A DNA stretch of 64,000 nucleotides, taken from Pseudoalteromonas lipolytica. GTDB taxonomy: Bacteria > Pseudomonadota > Gammaproteobacteria > Enterobacterales > Alteromonadaceae. The position numbers and the translations under genes are program-made. Below the pieces are notes generated by a model. It made no database searches. It saw only the letters and a program-made list of their open reading frames with translations, and was not told where the DNA came from. The stretch is from NCBI RefSeq assembly GCF_001306915.1, contig NZ_LJTC01000015.1, positions 627 through 64,626 on the forward strand, given 5' to 3'. Shown in pieces: positions 1-10,503 of the stretch (position 1 is its first letter; each line of letters starts with the position of its first letter).

Positions 1-1
1 A

Positions 2-1834
2 AAAAAAATTAATGATTTAAATTATATTGATAGCGGAATAGAGCTGTACTATTTAACTGGTGTAGAATCGCAGATAACAAAAACGGCTTGGTATAATATT
101 TTATTAAGTGGGCAAAACATAATAATAAAAGAGAATGAAACCTATATAGTAATAAATTCTGAGCAAGGGCTGACTGTCGCGGCACTTTCATCAGATGTAA
201 TATTATCTACACTGTTAGCTCCAATAAATATAATTATACTATTATTATTGATAATGGCTGTAAGCTGGATAGTTAATATAAGAGTACAAACTCGAAATGA
301 GAGTTACACTCTCAAATTGCTTAATACTCAAGCATCTGATTTACTTAAAAGTCTCAACTTAGCTACCAGCTCTACAGCTAAACAACCGCATATTGAGCAA
401 CTCCGCGTCAACTATGACGCTCTTCGCACGCATATCACTAACTACACTAAAGAGTCTGAAATAAGTATATTTCAAGATAAGCTCACTCACCTGCTTGACC
501 GCCACGCATACATAGAGCATTTAGCCAAACAACTTAGAATAGCAGAGCGACAAAAATATCGTTGCGCATTACTTTTTATCGACTTAGATGGTTTTAAACA
601 AGTAAATGATTCTTTTGGTCATAGTTTTGGGGATGAAATTCTAATGCAAGTCGCATCACGCTTAAGTAGCATAATGCGACACCATAAGTTATCTAACTTA
701 TCTCCGACGAGCCAACTAGATCAAAACTTAGCCCGACTAGGTGGTGATGAATTTTCGATATTTATTGACCTTAAAGAATGTAAAAATAGAGCCTTAGATG
801 TAGCGCAAAATGTTTTACACGAAATAGAACGTGACTTCGTTTTAGGTAATAAACTAATAAAAATTAGTGCAAGTATAGGCATTGCGGTTTACCCAGATAG
901 TGCAGCCACACCACAATCACTGTTACAGATGGCTGATGTTGCTATGTATAGAGCAAAAACCGATGGTCGAGGCATTTTTAAAGTCTATTCACCTGATATG
1001 GGCAAGAAAATTAGGCGATATCATTATTTACTTGACGAAATGCGTCTTGCAATTGCAAGCGAAAATTTTCATTTATCGTTTCAACCTATTGTTGATGTTG
1101 ATGACTGCGCCATTGATTATTTTGAAGCGCTTGTTAGGTGGGAGCACCCAAAAGAAGGACTTATTTCTCCTGAGGAGTTTATTCCGATCGCAGAAGAGTC
1201 GAATATTATTCTAGAACTTGGAGACTGGATAATGCTCGAATCATGTAGGCAAATGTCGGCATGGTACAACGCTGGTATGAGAAAAGTTAAAATATCTGTA
1301 AATATCTCAGGAGTACAGTTAAAGCATTGCAATATCTATGATTGGGTTATGGATAAACTATCAAAAACAGGCCTCCCTGCCCACGCATTAATGCTTGAAA
1401 TCACTGAATCTACTTTTATTGAAGCAAGCAATAAGATTATTCAAACACTTGAACAATTGCGTGCAGAAGGTATTACTATCGCAATTGATGACTTTGGGAC
1501 TGGCTTTAGCTCGTTAAGTACGCTTGCAGATCTTCCAATTGATGTTATTAAATTAGATCGTCTATTCGTATCGCAAGCTAAAGATAACGCTAAATACCAT
1601 AAAATAATGCATTCTGTGAGCGAGCTAGGTGCTAAGCTCGGTTTAAAAGTCGTGGCTGAAGGTGTTGAAGATGTAAAACAATTTGAATTGGTAAAATCTA
1701 TGGGTATCAACAGTATTCAAGGTTATTTGATAAGTCACCCAGAGTCATCTTTAAATGTGGGGCACAAAGTTTTGCAAGATAACTTAAACTTTATATCAGC
1801 CACCGGCCGTGGTGTTTGGAATATACAAAAATAG
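2..1834 (+). CDS. GGDEF-EAL c-di-GMP signalling protein, 5'-truncated by the window edge
   Basis: Membrane protein predicted to make and/or degrade cyclic di-GMP. The reading frame is open from base 2, so the ATG at 248 is internal and the true start lies outside the window. Residues before that ATG look like the end of an extracytoplasmic sensor region, followed by a hydrophobic membrane segment at about 200-280. A GGDEF domain follows with an intact GGDEF signature, then an EAL domain with EALVR, NIS, EITES, DDFGTG, IKLD, AEGVE and QGY, so all usual phosphodiesterase metal and catalytic positions are visible. The inhibitory RxxD site expected upstream of GGDEF is absent (QLDQ at that place). 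The next gene follows after a short gap. The family is certain; whether cyclase or phosphodiesterase activity dominates cannot be read from sequence. Confidence 0.93.
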   Translation, partial: KKINDLNYIDSGIELYYLTGVESQITKTAWYNILLSGQNIIIKENETYIVINSEQGLTVAALSSDVILSTLLAPINIIILLLLIMAVSWIVNIRVQTRNESYTLKLLNTQASDLLKSLNLATSSTAKQPHIEQLRVNYDALRTHITNYTKESEISIFQDKLTHLLDRHAYIEHLAKQLRIAERQKYRCALLFIDLDGFKQVNDSFGHSFGDEILMQVASRLSSIMRHHKLSNLSPTSQLDQNLARLGGDEFSIFIDLKECKNRALDVAQNVLHEIERDFVLGNKLIKISASIGIAVYPDSAATPQSLLQMADVAMYRAKTDGRGIFKVYSPDMGKKIRRYHYLLDEMRLAIASENFHLSFQPIVDVDDCAIDYFEALVRWEHPKEGLISPEEFIPIAEESNIILELGDWIMLESCRQMSAWYNAGMRKVKISVNISGVQLKHCNIYDWVMDKLSKTGLPAHALMLEITESTFIEASNKIIQTLEQLRAEGITIAIDDFGTGFSSLSTLADLPIDVIKLDRLFVSQAKDNAKYHKIMHSVSELGAKLGLKVVAEGVEDVKQFELVKSMGINSIQGYLISHPESSLNVGHKVLQDNLNFISATGRGVWNIQK

Positions 1835-1882
1835 CATAAACCGCTATAATCCCAGCTATTAATCTGTACTTTTATCCAGTTG

Positions 1883-2809
1883 ATGTTAAAAAAAAGCCTA
1901 TTAACCATTTTTTTAGTTTCCTTTGCGATCACTAGCCTACTCATTGGTTCATCTATTTACACTCTCTATAGCAAGAAAAGATTGTCTGTAGACCCCAAAG
2001 TCAAAGAAATCTCAGGGATTGAATTTGATAAATTTAATCGACTTTGGGCCATAAACGACAGTGGCGATCAACCCAAGTTGTACCGCCTTAATCAAGATGG
2101 GTCTATTGCAAAAGAAATCTTGGTAACCAATGCTAAAAACATTGATTGGGAAGATATGACGCAAAATAAATTTGGTCATTTCTTTTTGGGTGATTTTGGC
2201 AATAACAAAAACGACCGAAAATGGTTAACCATTTATAAAATCGAAAATCCAATCGATATTAAAGGCGAAACCACTGAAGCAGAGATTATCAAGTTTACAT
2301 ACCCCGAAATGGATGGTCGCCCCATCCAACCTGATCAGCGAAATTTTGATTTAGAAGCCTTTGTAGCCTTAGGGCGACATTTGTATCTATTTACCAAAAA
2401 TCGAACTGAGCCATTTGATGGCATTACTAAAGTTTACAAAGTTGGCGATCATGCAGCTAATTTTGATGCTGAATTAATTGATTCGTTCAAAACTTGCACC
2501 ACCATGGAAAAGCTTTGTTGGATCACTTCCGCGGCGCTTAGCCCAGATAGAACTAAGTTGGTTCTACTTGATTCCACCAGTATTTGGTTATTTGAGAACT
2601 TTCGGGGTGATAAGTTTTTTTCTGGGGATGTATCACGTATTGATTTAGGTATTGTTACGCAAAAAGAAGCCATCACTTTTTACGATGACAACACGATTGT
2701 TTTTACAGACGAAGAGTTTAAAGGCATTGGTGGTAATGCCTATGTTATAAAGCTTGATGAAGTCGAAAAGAAGGTCATCCGCAAAGCGCCTCAAGCTGAT
2801 ACAAATTAA
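1883..2809 (+). CDS. Membrane-anchored or exported predicted beta-propeller protein of unknown function
   Basis: A 308-residue protein. The first ~30 residues (MLKKSLLTIFLVSFAITSLL and on) form a signal anchor or signal peptide. The rest has short beta-rich repeats with aspartates at turns (INDSGDQPKLYRL, DWEDMT, GDFGNNKNDRKWLTIYKI, FTDEEFKGIGGNAYVI), recalling SdiA-regulated or phytase-like propellers with one strand group per ~45 residues. No catalytic signature is recognised. A TTG codon directly precedes the ATG; the ATG is preferred, although no strong ribosome-binding site is visible for either. It follows the c-di-GMP gene by about 50 bases in the same direction and may share its transcript. 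Confidence 0.75.
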   Translation: MLKKSLLTIFLVSFAITSLLIGSSIYTLYSKKRLSVDPKVKEISGIEFDKFNRLWAINDSGDQPKLYRLNQDGSIAKEILVTNAKNIDWEDMTQNKFGHFFLGDFGNNKNDRKWLTIYKIENPIDIKGETTEAEIIKFTYPEMDGRPIQPDQRNFDLEAFVALGRHLYLFTKNRTEPFDGITKVYKVGDHAANFDAELIDSFKTCTTMEKLCWITSAALSPDRTKLVLLDSTSIWLFENFRGDKFFSGDVSRIDLGIVTQKEAITFYDDNTIVFTDEEFKGIGGNAYVIKLDEVEKKVIRKAPQADTN

Positions 2810-2843
2810 GTTCTATAGGCAAAAACTAAATCAAAGGTTAAGG

Positions 2844-3314
2844 TTAACGCTTAAACTTCGTTTCTAAAATCACCGACGACGTTGTTCGCTCAACACCATC
2901 TAAGTTACCAATGTCATCTAACAAGTGGCTTAACTTTTCAAGGTTTTGAGCTTGCACAACGGCGATCAAATCAAATTCACCGCTAATTGCATAGAGCTGT
3001 GAAATAGCATCAATCTGCTTTAGTTCAAGGTTCGTTTTGGTGGTCAGTTTTTGTTTCACTTTAATCGAAACGTGGGCTGATACCATTTGGCTCAAATAAG
3101 CATCTCCATAGTCTACGCTGTAGCCTTTGATCACCCCTGTTTCTTCTAATTTTAACATTCGGCTTTGAACTGTTGAGCGCGATAAGTTAAGCGCCCTCGC
3201 TAGGTCTGAAATACTCGCACGCGCGTTGGTTCTTAAGATAGCTAATAGTTTTTCATCTTGTGAAGTTATCACTTTGACTACTCTTTTCGTTAATTTGCTT
3301 TTTATTTTAGTCAT
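2844..3314 (-). CDS. Lrp/AsnC family transcriptional regulator
   Basis: A 156-residue Lrp/AsnC-type regulator. An N-terminal winged helix-turn-helix (about residues 18-75: ILRTNARASISDLARALNLS, then RSTVQSRMLKLEETGVIKGY) is followed by a C-terminal RAM/AsnC ligand-binding domain (about 80-150: SAHVSIKVKQ, LYAISGEFDLIAVVQAQN). It is transcribed away from the arginine/ornithine catabolic operon, with 162 bases between the two start codons. Such divergent Lrp-like regulators usually control the neighbouring amino-acid catabolic genes and themselves in response to an amino acid, so control of ast by arginine or a related compound is a reasonable inference. The basic N-terminal tail (about 13 residues) is longer than usual, so the start could be slightly downstream. 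Confidence 0.9.
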   Translation of the reverse strand: MTKIKSKLTKRVVKVITSQDEKLLAILRTNARASISDLARALNLSRSTVQSRMLKLEETGVIKGYSVDYGDAYLSQMVSAHVSIKVKQKLTTKTNLELKQIDAISQLYAISGEFDLIAVVQAQNLEKLSHLLDDIGNLDGVERTTSSVILETKFKR

Positions 3315-3476
3315 TTTTCACAAAATAGCACTGCAAATTTAAGTTCCTAACCCAGATAATAAGAAAAATAGATAAGAAAAATAATCTCATCGTGCTTAAT
3401 TAGGCAGGAACGGCTTAACTGACCTATTTTTTGCAATTTAACTTTTTTCATACTAAGCCAGATTTAGGTGTAATAA
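3315..3476. promoter_or_regulatory. Divergent promoter region between lrp-like gene and ast operon
   Basis: AT-rich intergenic region separating the divergent regulator and astC. It has A/T tracts and near-repeats (ATAAGAAAAATA and GATAAGAAAAATAA at about 3358-3384), which suit a bendable Lrp-type binding region. No perfect operator is evident. AGGTG about 8 bases before the astC ATG serves as its ribosome-binding site. Confidence 0.5.
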
Positions 3477-4682
<1,206 letters not shown>

Positions 4683-4689
4683 TCCTAGT

Positions 4690-4714
4690 TGGCGCATGCT
4701 TAAAGCATGCGCCA
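4690..4714 (+). other. Intercistronic hairpin between astC and astA
   Basis: Perfect inverted repeat with 10-12 paired bases (TGGCGCATGC and GCATGCGCCA) around a very short A/T loop. It lies in the astC-astA gap and ends just before the GGAG ribosome-binding site of astA. No T-tract follows, so it is more likely an mRNA-stability or processing element than a full terminator. Confidence 0.7.
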
Positions 4715-4728
4715 TTGGAGTGCACTTA

Positions 4729-5763
4729 ATGCAAGTATTACGTCCTATAACAGCAAATGATTTTGCTGCGTTAAAACAAATTGCTGTTGAATCTGGTCAT
4801 GGTTTTACCTCGTTACCAGTTGACGACAATTTACTACAAGAAAAAATTGAACGCGCAGAACGCAGTTTTGCAAAAGACATTAATAAACCACAAGACGAAA
4901 CCTATTTATTTGTTTTAGAAGACAGTAAAACGGGTGATGTTATCGGCACAACGGCTATCGAAGCTGCTGTAGGAATGTCGGTTCCTTTATATCATTACCA
5001 CCAAGGTAAAACTGTTCACCATTCACCTACTCTCAATGTATATAACACGGTTGATATTCTGAGTATGTGTAATGACTACACTGGTTGCTCTGAAATTTGT
5101 ACCTTGTTCTTACGTGAGCAAAACCGCAAAGGTTTAACAGGTCGCTTTTTATCGCGTTCTCGCTTTTTATTTATGGCCCAGCATAGCGAGCGTTTTGCTG
5201 ACACCATCATCGCAGAAATGCGTGGTGTAAGTGATGAAGATGGCCATTCACCTTTTTGGCAGTGGTTACAAGAACACTTTTTTAGCATTGAGTTCCCACA
5301 GGCTGACCATTTAGTTGGTTTAGGCGATAAAGTCTTCATCAGCGAGTTAATGCCGAAGTACCCTATTTATGCCAACTTACTGAGCAAAAAAGCACAAGCT
5401 GTGATTGGTAAGGTTCATGAAAAAACCAAGCCTGCGCTTAAACTTTTGGAAAAAGAAGGGTTTGAGCACCGTGGTTATGTTGACTTATTCGATGCAGGAC
5501 CAACGGTAGAAGCAAAGCTTGGCAATATTCGCAGTGTCCGTGAGTCACAAGTTTGCCCTATCAGCATTGGTGAGCTTGCGCATATCAATGAGCAAAGCTC
5601 AGATACATTAGCTATTTGCAACCAAGGCGTGAATGATTTTAGAGCCACATTCACCAAGCATGCTCATTATAACCACGCTAAGCACACATTAATCGTCAGC
5701 CAAGAAGTGGCAGATGCACTTAAATTAAAACAAGGGGATGCAGCACGGTTTTTCCGTTTGTAA
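4729..5763 (+). CDS. astA: Arginine N-succinyltransferase AstA
   Basis: Transfers succinyl from succinyl-CoA to the alpha-amino group of arginine, the entry step of the AST pathway. From the ATG at 4729 the product is 344 residues, the same length as E. coli AstA, and begins MQVLRPITANDFAALKQIAV as expected for the family. An upstream in-frame ATG would add 11 residues but has no Shine-Dalgarno, whereas GGAG lies 8 bases before 4729. Family-typical segments include GHGFTSLPVDDNLL, the HHSPTLNVYNTVDILSMCND block, GCSEICTLFL, and GDKVFISELMPKYPIY with AQAVIGKVHE. It sits between astC and astD with short spacers. Confidence 0.94.
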   Translation: MQVLRPITANDFAALKQIAVESGHGFTSLPVDDNLLQEKIERAERSFAKDINKPQDETYLFVLEDSKTGDVIGTTAIEAAVGMSVPLYHYHQGKTVHHSPTLNVYNTVDILSMCNDYTGCSEICTLFLREQNRKGLTGRFLSRSRFLFMAQHSERFADTIIAEMRGVSDEDGHSPFWQWLQEHFFSIEFPQADHLVGLGDKVFISELMPKYPIYANLLSKKAQAVIGKVHEKTKPALKLLEKEGFEHRGYVDLFDAGPTVEAKLGNIRSVRESQVCPISIGELAHINEQSSDTLAICNQGVNDFRATFTKHAHYNHAKHTLIVSQEVADALKLKQGDAARFFRL

Positions 5764-7254
<1,491 letters not shown>

Positions 7255-7260
7255 TTGTTT

Positions 7261-7275
7261 GGCGGCCTCGCCGCC
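7261..7275 (+). other. Intercistronic GC hairpin after astD
   Basis: GGCGGC-CTC-GCCGCC, a perfect six-pair GC stem with three-base loop, seven bases after the astD stop and before the AAGGA ribosome-binding site of the DUF1338 gene. There is no T-run after it, so it is more likely an RNase barrier or an attenuating pause than a strong terminator. Confidence 0.6.
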
Positions 7276-7294
7276 TTAATTGAAGGAATTAAAC

Positions 7295-8098
7295 ATGCAC
7301 ACAGATGTAAACGCCCTATTTGAAAACCTATGGGACAACTATTTATCAGTTACGCCATCGGCGGTAAAAGTACATGAGTTACTTGGCTCAACACAAAAAG
7401 ATGACGTGATTAACGATCACATTGCTTTACGTACTTTTAACCATGAAAAAATCGGCTTAGAAAAACTAGCTGCGCACTTTTTAGCAGTTGGCTACAAAGA
7501 ATGCAGCGAGTACCATTTCGAAGCGAAAAAACTATACGCAAAGCACTTCGAACACTCAGATCCTAAGCAACCTAAAGTTTTCATTTCTGAATTACTTGTT
7601 GAGCAATGTTCAGAAGAGCTGCAAACGATTGTCAACGACATGGTTGCACAGATTGACGAAAACGCTGTTACAGCCGATAATTTCCTGTATTCTGGTACGC
7701 ACTGGCAAGTAGGTTCAGACACTTACAAAAAACTGCTCGCAGAAAGTGAATATGCAGCATGGATGTCAGCATGGGGTTACCGTGCTAATCACTTTACGGT
7801 GAGCATCAATGAATTAGCTAAATTCGATGATATCGAAAGTGTAAACCAAGCACTTAAAGATGCAGGTTTTGCGCTAAATACATCTGGCGGCGAAATCAAA
7901 GGTTCACCAGAGGTATTACTCGAGCAATCTTCAACCCTTGCTGATGACAGCGAAGTTGAATTTAGCGATGGTATTGTTGCCGTACCAAGTTGTTTTTATG
8001 AGTTTGCTTTGCGCTACGCAAAACCAGATGGTGAGCTATACACTGGCTTTGTTGCAGCATCAGCTGACAAAATTTTTGAGAGCACCAATGCTCGATAA
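7295..8098 (+). CDS. DUF1338 family protein, putative 2-oxoadipate dioxygenase/decarboxylase-like enzyme
   Basis: A 267-residue DUF1338 protein. Characterised members (HglS of Pseudomonas) are Fe(II) enzymes turning 2-oxoadipate into D-2-hydroxyglutarate; their metal ligands are two His and one Glu. Candidates here are the His in NDHIALRTF, the His in RANHFTVSIN and the Glu in CFYEFALRYA, so the triad appears intact. This is a short form compared with the ~450-residue HglS/YdcJ type. An in-frame TTG lies upstream but the ATG with AAGGA is clearly the start. Its place in the ast operon suggests action on a 2-oxo acid from arginine, ornithine or lysine breakdown. The substrate is inferred, not shown. 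Confidence 0.82.
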   Translation: MHTDVNALFENLWDNYLSVTPSAVKVHELLGSTQKDDVINDHIALRTFNHEKIGLEKLAAHFLAVGYKECSEYHFEAKKLYAKHFEHSDPKQPKVFISELLVEQCSEELQTIVNDMVAQIDENAVTADNFLYSGTHWQVGSDTYKKLLAESEYAAWMSAWGYRANHFTVSINELAKFDDIESVNQALKDAGFALNTSGGEIKGSPEVLLEQSSTLADDSEVEFSDGIVAVPSCFYEFALRYAKPDGELYTGFVAASADKIFESTNAR

Positions 8099-8115
8099 CT
8101 AAAAAGAGTTTATGT

Positions 8116-8943
8116 ATGAGGCTAATTGGGTTTATCGTAATTTTATTTACTCTAAACACTGCGACGGCAAAAGAAAAACCTAAGCTGACAATTTTGTCTC
8201 ATGCATACTATGATAACGAGGTAGATACACAAACTCTTACCCGCCATCTTGATAATGTTTTACAGCCTGCTCTAGCTGATCACTTTAACTTAGTACCTGA
8301 CTTAACAAATCACGCAAGATTAATGAAACGACTAGCCAGTAATGAACCTAGTTGTACTTTTAACGCAATAAAATCGCCTAAACGCGCTAAAAACATGCTT
8401 TTTTCCACCATCCCAACTTTTATGCATGTCCAACGTGAAATATTTGCTCTAAATGAAACAATCCAAGATGAACTAAACCCTGTCTCGGTGGTAACTTTAC
8501 TAAACAAAAAACGAATTTTTGGTGTTATTGGCTCCGCAAGCTATCGCGAACTTGATACTGTTTTTGCGAACCAAAAAACTAATGTGGCTTATATTTATGG
8601 TGAAAATGCATTTCTTCAACTGAGTTTATTATTAATGAATAAACGCATTGACTACATAATAGCTTATCGAGAAGCATTAGAAGCTCACTTATCTTCAGAG
8701 CAATTAGCAAGATTAACTTCAAGAAAAATTGCTGAGTATCCAGAATTTATTGATGGTTTTTTTACTTGTAGTAAAACCCCTGAAGGCCGTAAGGCTATAC
8801 AACTAATGGATAGCTTCATGCTTAGCGAAAGAATGGCTAAATATCTAAAGCAGATCCATAAAGAAGGGAACTCAGAGCAGGTTTTAAACTCAATGCTTGA
8901 AACCTATTCTAATAAGTATGGAATACTCTTTCAAAACGACTAA
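8116..8943 (+). CDS. Periplasmic solute-binding-like protein (SBP family 3-like)
   Basis: A 275-residue exported protein with a clear signal peptide (MRLIGFIVILFTLNTATAKE, cleavage near residue 18). The remainder resembles bacterial family-3 periplasmic binding folds: THARLMKRLASNEPSCTFN, RIFGVIGSASYRELD, and RIDYIIAYREALEAHL, with the late YPEFIDGFFTCSKT block. The arrangement recalls TIGR02285-type orphan binding proteins more than a transport-linked component, as no permease or ATPase gene is adjacent. It starts 17 bases after the DUF1338 gene on the same strand and probably belongs to the ast transcript; it could sense or bind a related amino acid. The ligand is unknown. Confidence 0.7.
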   Translation: MRLIGFIVILFTLNTATAKEKPKLTILSHAYYDNEVDTQTLTRHLDNVLQPALADHFNLVPDLTNHARLMKRLASNEPSCTFNAIKSPKRAKNMLFSTIPTFMHVQREIFALNETIQDELNPVSVVTLLNKKRIFGVIGSASYRELDTVFANQKTNVAYIYGENAFLQLSLLLMNKRIDYIIAYREALEAHLSSEQLARLTSRKIAEYPEFIDGFFTCSKTPEGRKAIQLMDSFMLSERMAKYLKQIHKEGNSEQVLNSMLETYSNKYGILFQND

Positions 8944-9037
8944 GCAGCCTCTAACTTTTGCATAAAAATAACTCAAAATATTAGCAAAAAACACTTGCGC
9001 AAATAAAAACGCAGATCTATTATCTCGCCGCTTCTTG

Positions 9038-9088
9038 ATGATAGCCAATCCGAGTACATTACAAACCCTGTTTGTAGCAAGGCGATAG
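9038..9088 (+). CDS. Possible 16-residue leader peptide upstream of the decarboxylase
   Basis: ATG-to-TAG frame encoding MIANPSTLQTLFVARR. It overlaps the first switching element and first hairpin of the decarboxylase leader, and ends in consecutive arginine codons AGG-CGA before the stop. In enterobacteria the ornithine-sensing leader peptide SpeFL also ends in an aromatic-then-Ala-Arg sequence upstream of an ornithine decarboxylase gene, so a similar stalling peptide is conceivable. Against it: no evident Shine-Dalgarno, and the sequence is otherwise unlike SpeFL. It may be fortuitous. Confidence 0.25.
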   Translation: MIANPSTLQTLFVARR

Positions 9089-9203
9089 AGCAACTATCCA
9101 AGAGTGTATTTGATTGCACAGAACAAACTGTGCGCTTAATAACACTCAACTGACTCGGACTTCCATTTTTTTCCGAGCAGTTGCTTAATTGCCGGAGAGT
9201 AAA
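9038..9203 (+). promoter_or_regulatory. Structured 5' leader of the ornithine-type decarboxylase gene, candidate attenuator
   Basis: The region before the decarboxylase is rich in pairing elements. TACAAAC/GTTTGTA (9060-9076, loop CCT) and GCACAG/CTGTGC (9116-9133) are perfect local hairpins, the latter enclosed by GAGTGT/ACACTC (9102-9107 with 9142-9147). A 7-base element TCCGAGT at 9049-9055 is complementary to ACTCGGA at 9153-9159, which can alternatively pair with TCCGAG at 9172-9177, just ahead of the GGAGAG ribosome-binding site at 9194-9199. Two mutually exclusive partners for one strand is the usual logic of a leader switch. A 16-codon ORF (9038-9088) overlaps the first element. The function is inferred; it is not matched to a known motif. 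Confidence 0.5.
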
Positions 9204-10421
9204 ATGGCTATTTCAACACTTACACAAGATTTAACAATCAAAGTACCTGCAGCGTCGGTTGCTGCAAACGAACCTGTAGCACAACCTTCAAACCAATTTA
9301 TTGAGCAGCTCGTTGAGCAACATGGCGCGCCATTAATGGTGCTTGATTGTGAATCTATTCGTCATCAATACCGTGCATTAAGCCGTGCTTTGCCTGGCGT
9401 TGTATTACACTTTGCATTAAAGCCACTTCCTCATCCTGCGGTTGTTCGTACGCTTTTAGAAGAAGGCGCCAGCTTTGATTTAGCAACCAGCGGTGAAGTT
9501 GACTTAGTCGCTAGCCAAGGCGTACCAAGTGATCGTACTATTCACACGCACCCAATCAAACGTGATCGTGATATTCGTGATGCACTTGAATACGGTTGTA
9601 ATGTGTTTGTGGTTGATAACATCAACGAATTAGAAAAGTTCATTGCATACAAAGACCAGGTTGAGTTACTTGTTCGCTTAAGTTTTCGTAATGCGGAAGC
9701 ATTCGCTGATTTATCGAAAAAATTTGGTTGTAGCCCAGCAATGGCTATTGAAATCATTAGCTACGCGCAACAATTAGGTATTCGTATTAAAGGGTTGTCG
9801 TTCCATGTTGGCTCGCAAACAGCAAGCCCAGCTAAATATGTCACTGCCATTGCTGCATGTAATCAAGTGATTAACGACGTAGCCGCATTAGGATTACCTG
9901 CGCTTAGTACACTTGATATTGGCGGTGGCTTCCCTGTGCCTTACCACAAAGACGTGCTGCCAATTGAGGAATTTTGTGCGCCTATTAATGATGCCTTAGC
10001 ACAGTTACCAGAGACAGTTCGCGTAATTGCTGAACCAGGTCGCTTTATTGTAGCCAGTGCGGTTACCAGTGTTGCATCGGTCATGGGTCAAGCAGTGCGT
10101 GATGGTAAGCCTTGGTACTATTTAGATGATGGTATTTACGGATCATTCAGTGGTTTATTGTTTGATGAAGCCTCATACCCTATCGACTCGTTCAAACAAT
10201 CAAACGAACGTGTTGAGTCCGTGTTAGCAGGCCCGACTTGCGATAGCATCGACGTAGTAAGTGAATCAATCATGCTACCAAAATTAAACAATGGCGATTT
10301 AATCATCAGCCGTATGATGGGTGCTTACACATTAGCAACAGCAACAGATTTTAACTTCTTCAAACGTGCAGAAGTTATCGTACTGAATGATGTAGTGCAG
10401 GTTGACGCACTCACCGGTTAA
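9204..10421 (+). CDS. Pyridoxal-dependent decarboxylase, fold III (ornithine/lysine decarboxylase type)
   Basis: A 405-residue alanine-racemase-fold decarboxylase, predicted to convert ornithine (possibly lysine) to putrescine (cadaverine). The PLP lysine is in HFALKPLPHP, glycine-rich PLP-phosphate contacts are in LDIGGGFPVPY and AEPGRFIVASA, and the substrate-site Cys-Asp is in GPTCDSIDVV. This eukaryote-like ODC type differs from the fold-I SpeC/SpeF enzymes, and matches the ~390-420 residues of bacterial homologues. A TTG lies 15 bases upstream in frame, but GGAGAG five bases before the ATG decides the start. It carries a structured leader and ends at a strong terminator, so it is monocistronic. 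Ornithine versus lysine preference cannot be fixed by eye. Confidence 0.88.
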   Translation: MAISTLTQDLTIKVPAASVAANEPVAQPSNQFIEQLVEQHGAPLMVLDCESIRHQYRALSRALPGVVLHFALKPLPHPAVVRTLLEEGASFDLATSGEVDLVASQGVPSDRTIHTHPIKRDRDIRDALEYGCNVFVVDNINELEKFIAYKDQVELLVRLSFRNAEAFADLSKKFGCSPAMAIEIISYAQQLGIRIKGLSFHVGSQTASPAKYVTAIAACNQVINDVAALGLPALSTLDIGGGFPVPYHKDVLPIEEFCAPINDALAQLPETVRVIAEPGRFIVASAVTSVASVMGQAVRDGKPWYYLDDGIYGSFSGLLFDEASYPIDSFKQSNERVESVLAGPTCDSIDVVSESIMLPKLNNGDLIISRMMGAYTLATATDFNFFKRAEVIVLNDVVQVDALTG

Positions 10422-10467
10422 TCGTTTCCTCGACTAAAAGCATGTAAGGCAACATGCTTTAACTCTT

Positions 10468-10502
10468 AAAATGCAGCTGCTCATTCCAGCTGCATTTTTT
10501 TG
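10468..10502 (+). terminator. Rho-independent terminator of the decarboxylase gene
   Basis: ATGCAGCTG pairs perfectly with CAGCTGCAT around a seven-base loop, followed by seven T. A second hairpin, AAAGCATGT/ACATGCTTT, lies just upstream at about 10438-10460. Confidence 0.88.
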
Positions 10503-10503
10503 C

